The notes under the pieces are model-generated. The model saw only the letters and a list, made by a program, of their open reading frames with translations. It did not search any database and was not told the DNA's origin. DNA of 38,987 bases. It comes from a virus. Of this stretch, positions 38,721 through 38,987 are shown in pieces. The stretch spans positions 1 to 38,987 of IMG/VR virus record IMGVR_UViG_3300035250_000079. One strand, written 5' to 3'. Made by a program: the position numbers and the translations under genes. Each line of letters begins with the position of its first letter. Within the stretch, counting starts at the first letter, position 1.

Positions 38721-38947
38721 TACGCCGCACTCTGTTCCGCGTGCCACTCCAAATGACGATGCTGCCATTCGCGTACAGAGCGGACATCTTTGCTGATTTC
38801 GGATATGTCAGTGCCGATAGCGTCAAGGCGAACCTGATTCGCTGCGTGCTGCGCCGTGTTTTCACGGCGATACTTGGATGCGACTACCGCAAAGACGCCG
38901 CTTATGAGAGCGGCGGATACCAGTCCTGCGAAGCCGATCCATTCCAT
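38720..38947 (-). CDS. DUF2746/holin-like membrane protein, complete
   Basis: 75 aa from the ATG at 38947 (TGATG overlap with the zinc-ribbon gene). One membrane helix (IGFAGLVSAALISGVFAVVA), then a charged coiled coil (YRRENTAQHAANQVRLDAIG, DISEISKDVRSVREWQ) and a His/Glu end (HRHLEWHAEQ). The single-span plus coiled-coil pattern is that of DUF2746-type proteins near lysis genes. With the 25537-25695 holin the phage encodes two candidate lysis membrane proteins. Differs from the left-end copy at a few residues. Confidence 0.65.
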   Translation of the reverse strand: MEWIGFAGLVSAALISGVFAVVASKYRRENTAQHAANQVRLDAIGTDISEISKDVRSVREWQHRHLEWHAEQSAA

Positions 38948-38987
38948 CAGGAGCACCCGCTCGTTTCACCGCACATCGGGCACACCA
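38783..38987. repeat. Right copy of imperfect terminal repeat
   Basis: Matches 1-205 at ~95% identity (see left copy). If the overlap marks a circle or permuted ends, the unit is about 38,782 bp. Confidence 0.85.
38947..38987 (-). CDS. Zinc-ribbon peptide, N-terminus cut by window edge
   Basis: Codes …VCPMCGETSGCS, identical in protein to the end of the 29-aa gene at 165-254 with one silent change (CCC to CCG). This conservation between alleles supports that gene being real. Confidence 0.65.
   Translation of the reverse strand, partial: VCPMCGETSGCS

Noticed and set aside
1-38987. Exact direct terminal repeats as in T7-like phages
   Set aside because: The end repeat is only ~95% identical, whereas replicated terminal repeats of one molecule should be identical.

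Overview
The window is best read as a near-complete genome of a strictly lytic, podovirus-like tailed dsDNA phage (Caudoviricetes) from an uncultured source. The left end (1-205) and right end (38783-38987) carry the same ~205 bp at about 95% identity, in the same orientation and at the same place in the gene order. The contig therefore probably closes on itself with a unit near 38.78 kb, with two diverged alleles captured at the join. An actinobacterial, possibly aquatic, host is suggested by several small proteins resembling actinophage families (HG..Y..KCRC..C, DUF2746-like, ParB-like DGQHRL, r1t-like holin) and by very strong GGAGG ribosome binding sites. This host call is inference. No integrase, repressor or tRNA gene was seen, and no replicative DNA polymerase was recognised.

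Layout. (1) 11234 down to 1, minus strand: packaging and virion module. It holds small terminase, a large terminase split into ATPase and nuclease frames, two small genes, portal, scaffold, major capsid protein, a Cys/His mini-protein, head-tail connector, a propeller-like tail hub candidate, two fibre-type proteins, a conserved 120-aa marine-phage protein and a 29-aa zinc-ribbon peptide. The module continues across the circle join into (2) 38987 down to 25226, minus strand: membrane/coiled-coil protein, small structural proteins, a repeat-rich 894-aa protein, a 2824-aa presumed internal/ejected virion protein, amidase endolysin, holin and a 103-aa gene. (3) 11765 to 25229, plus strand: early genes. 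A nursery of very small genes (11.7-17.6 kb) is followed by DUF932, ParB-like, PD-(D/E)XK nuclease, RecA/DnaB-like helicase, AEP-type primase-like protein, RusA resolvase, an unknown and a sigma-region-4-like HTH protein. Leftward and rightward transcription diverge from a 530-bp gene-free structured region (11235-11764) and meet head-on at overlapping stop codons (25226-25229).

The most unusual content lies in the small-gene nursery. At 15266-15368 is a compact RNA with the complete tRNA-like domain of tmRNA (conserved 5' end, P2, T-arm, acceptor stem) but no tag or pseudoknot region inside it. Immediately downstream (15370-15489) is a second strongly closed RNA domain ending in ACCA, which contains a candidate tag-like frame ending in a stop codon. 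This order, tRNA-like domain first and a possible mRNA-like domain after it, is neither a normal nor a classical permuted ssrA. In addition, five intergenic hairpins share a conserved cap (GAAC, 3-4 nt, GTGA) on unrelated but perfectly paired stems. Two copies of a TACTAAGT-flanked hairpin mark the divergent region and the start of the replication genes.

Several small genes that were not obvious by length were recovered from overlapping ATGA/TAATG/TGATG junctions and strong ribosome binding sites (29, 37, 38, 42, 52, 52 and 57 aa).
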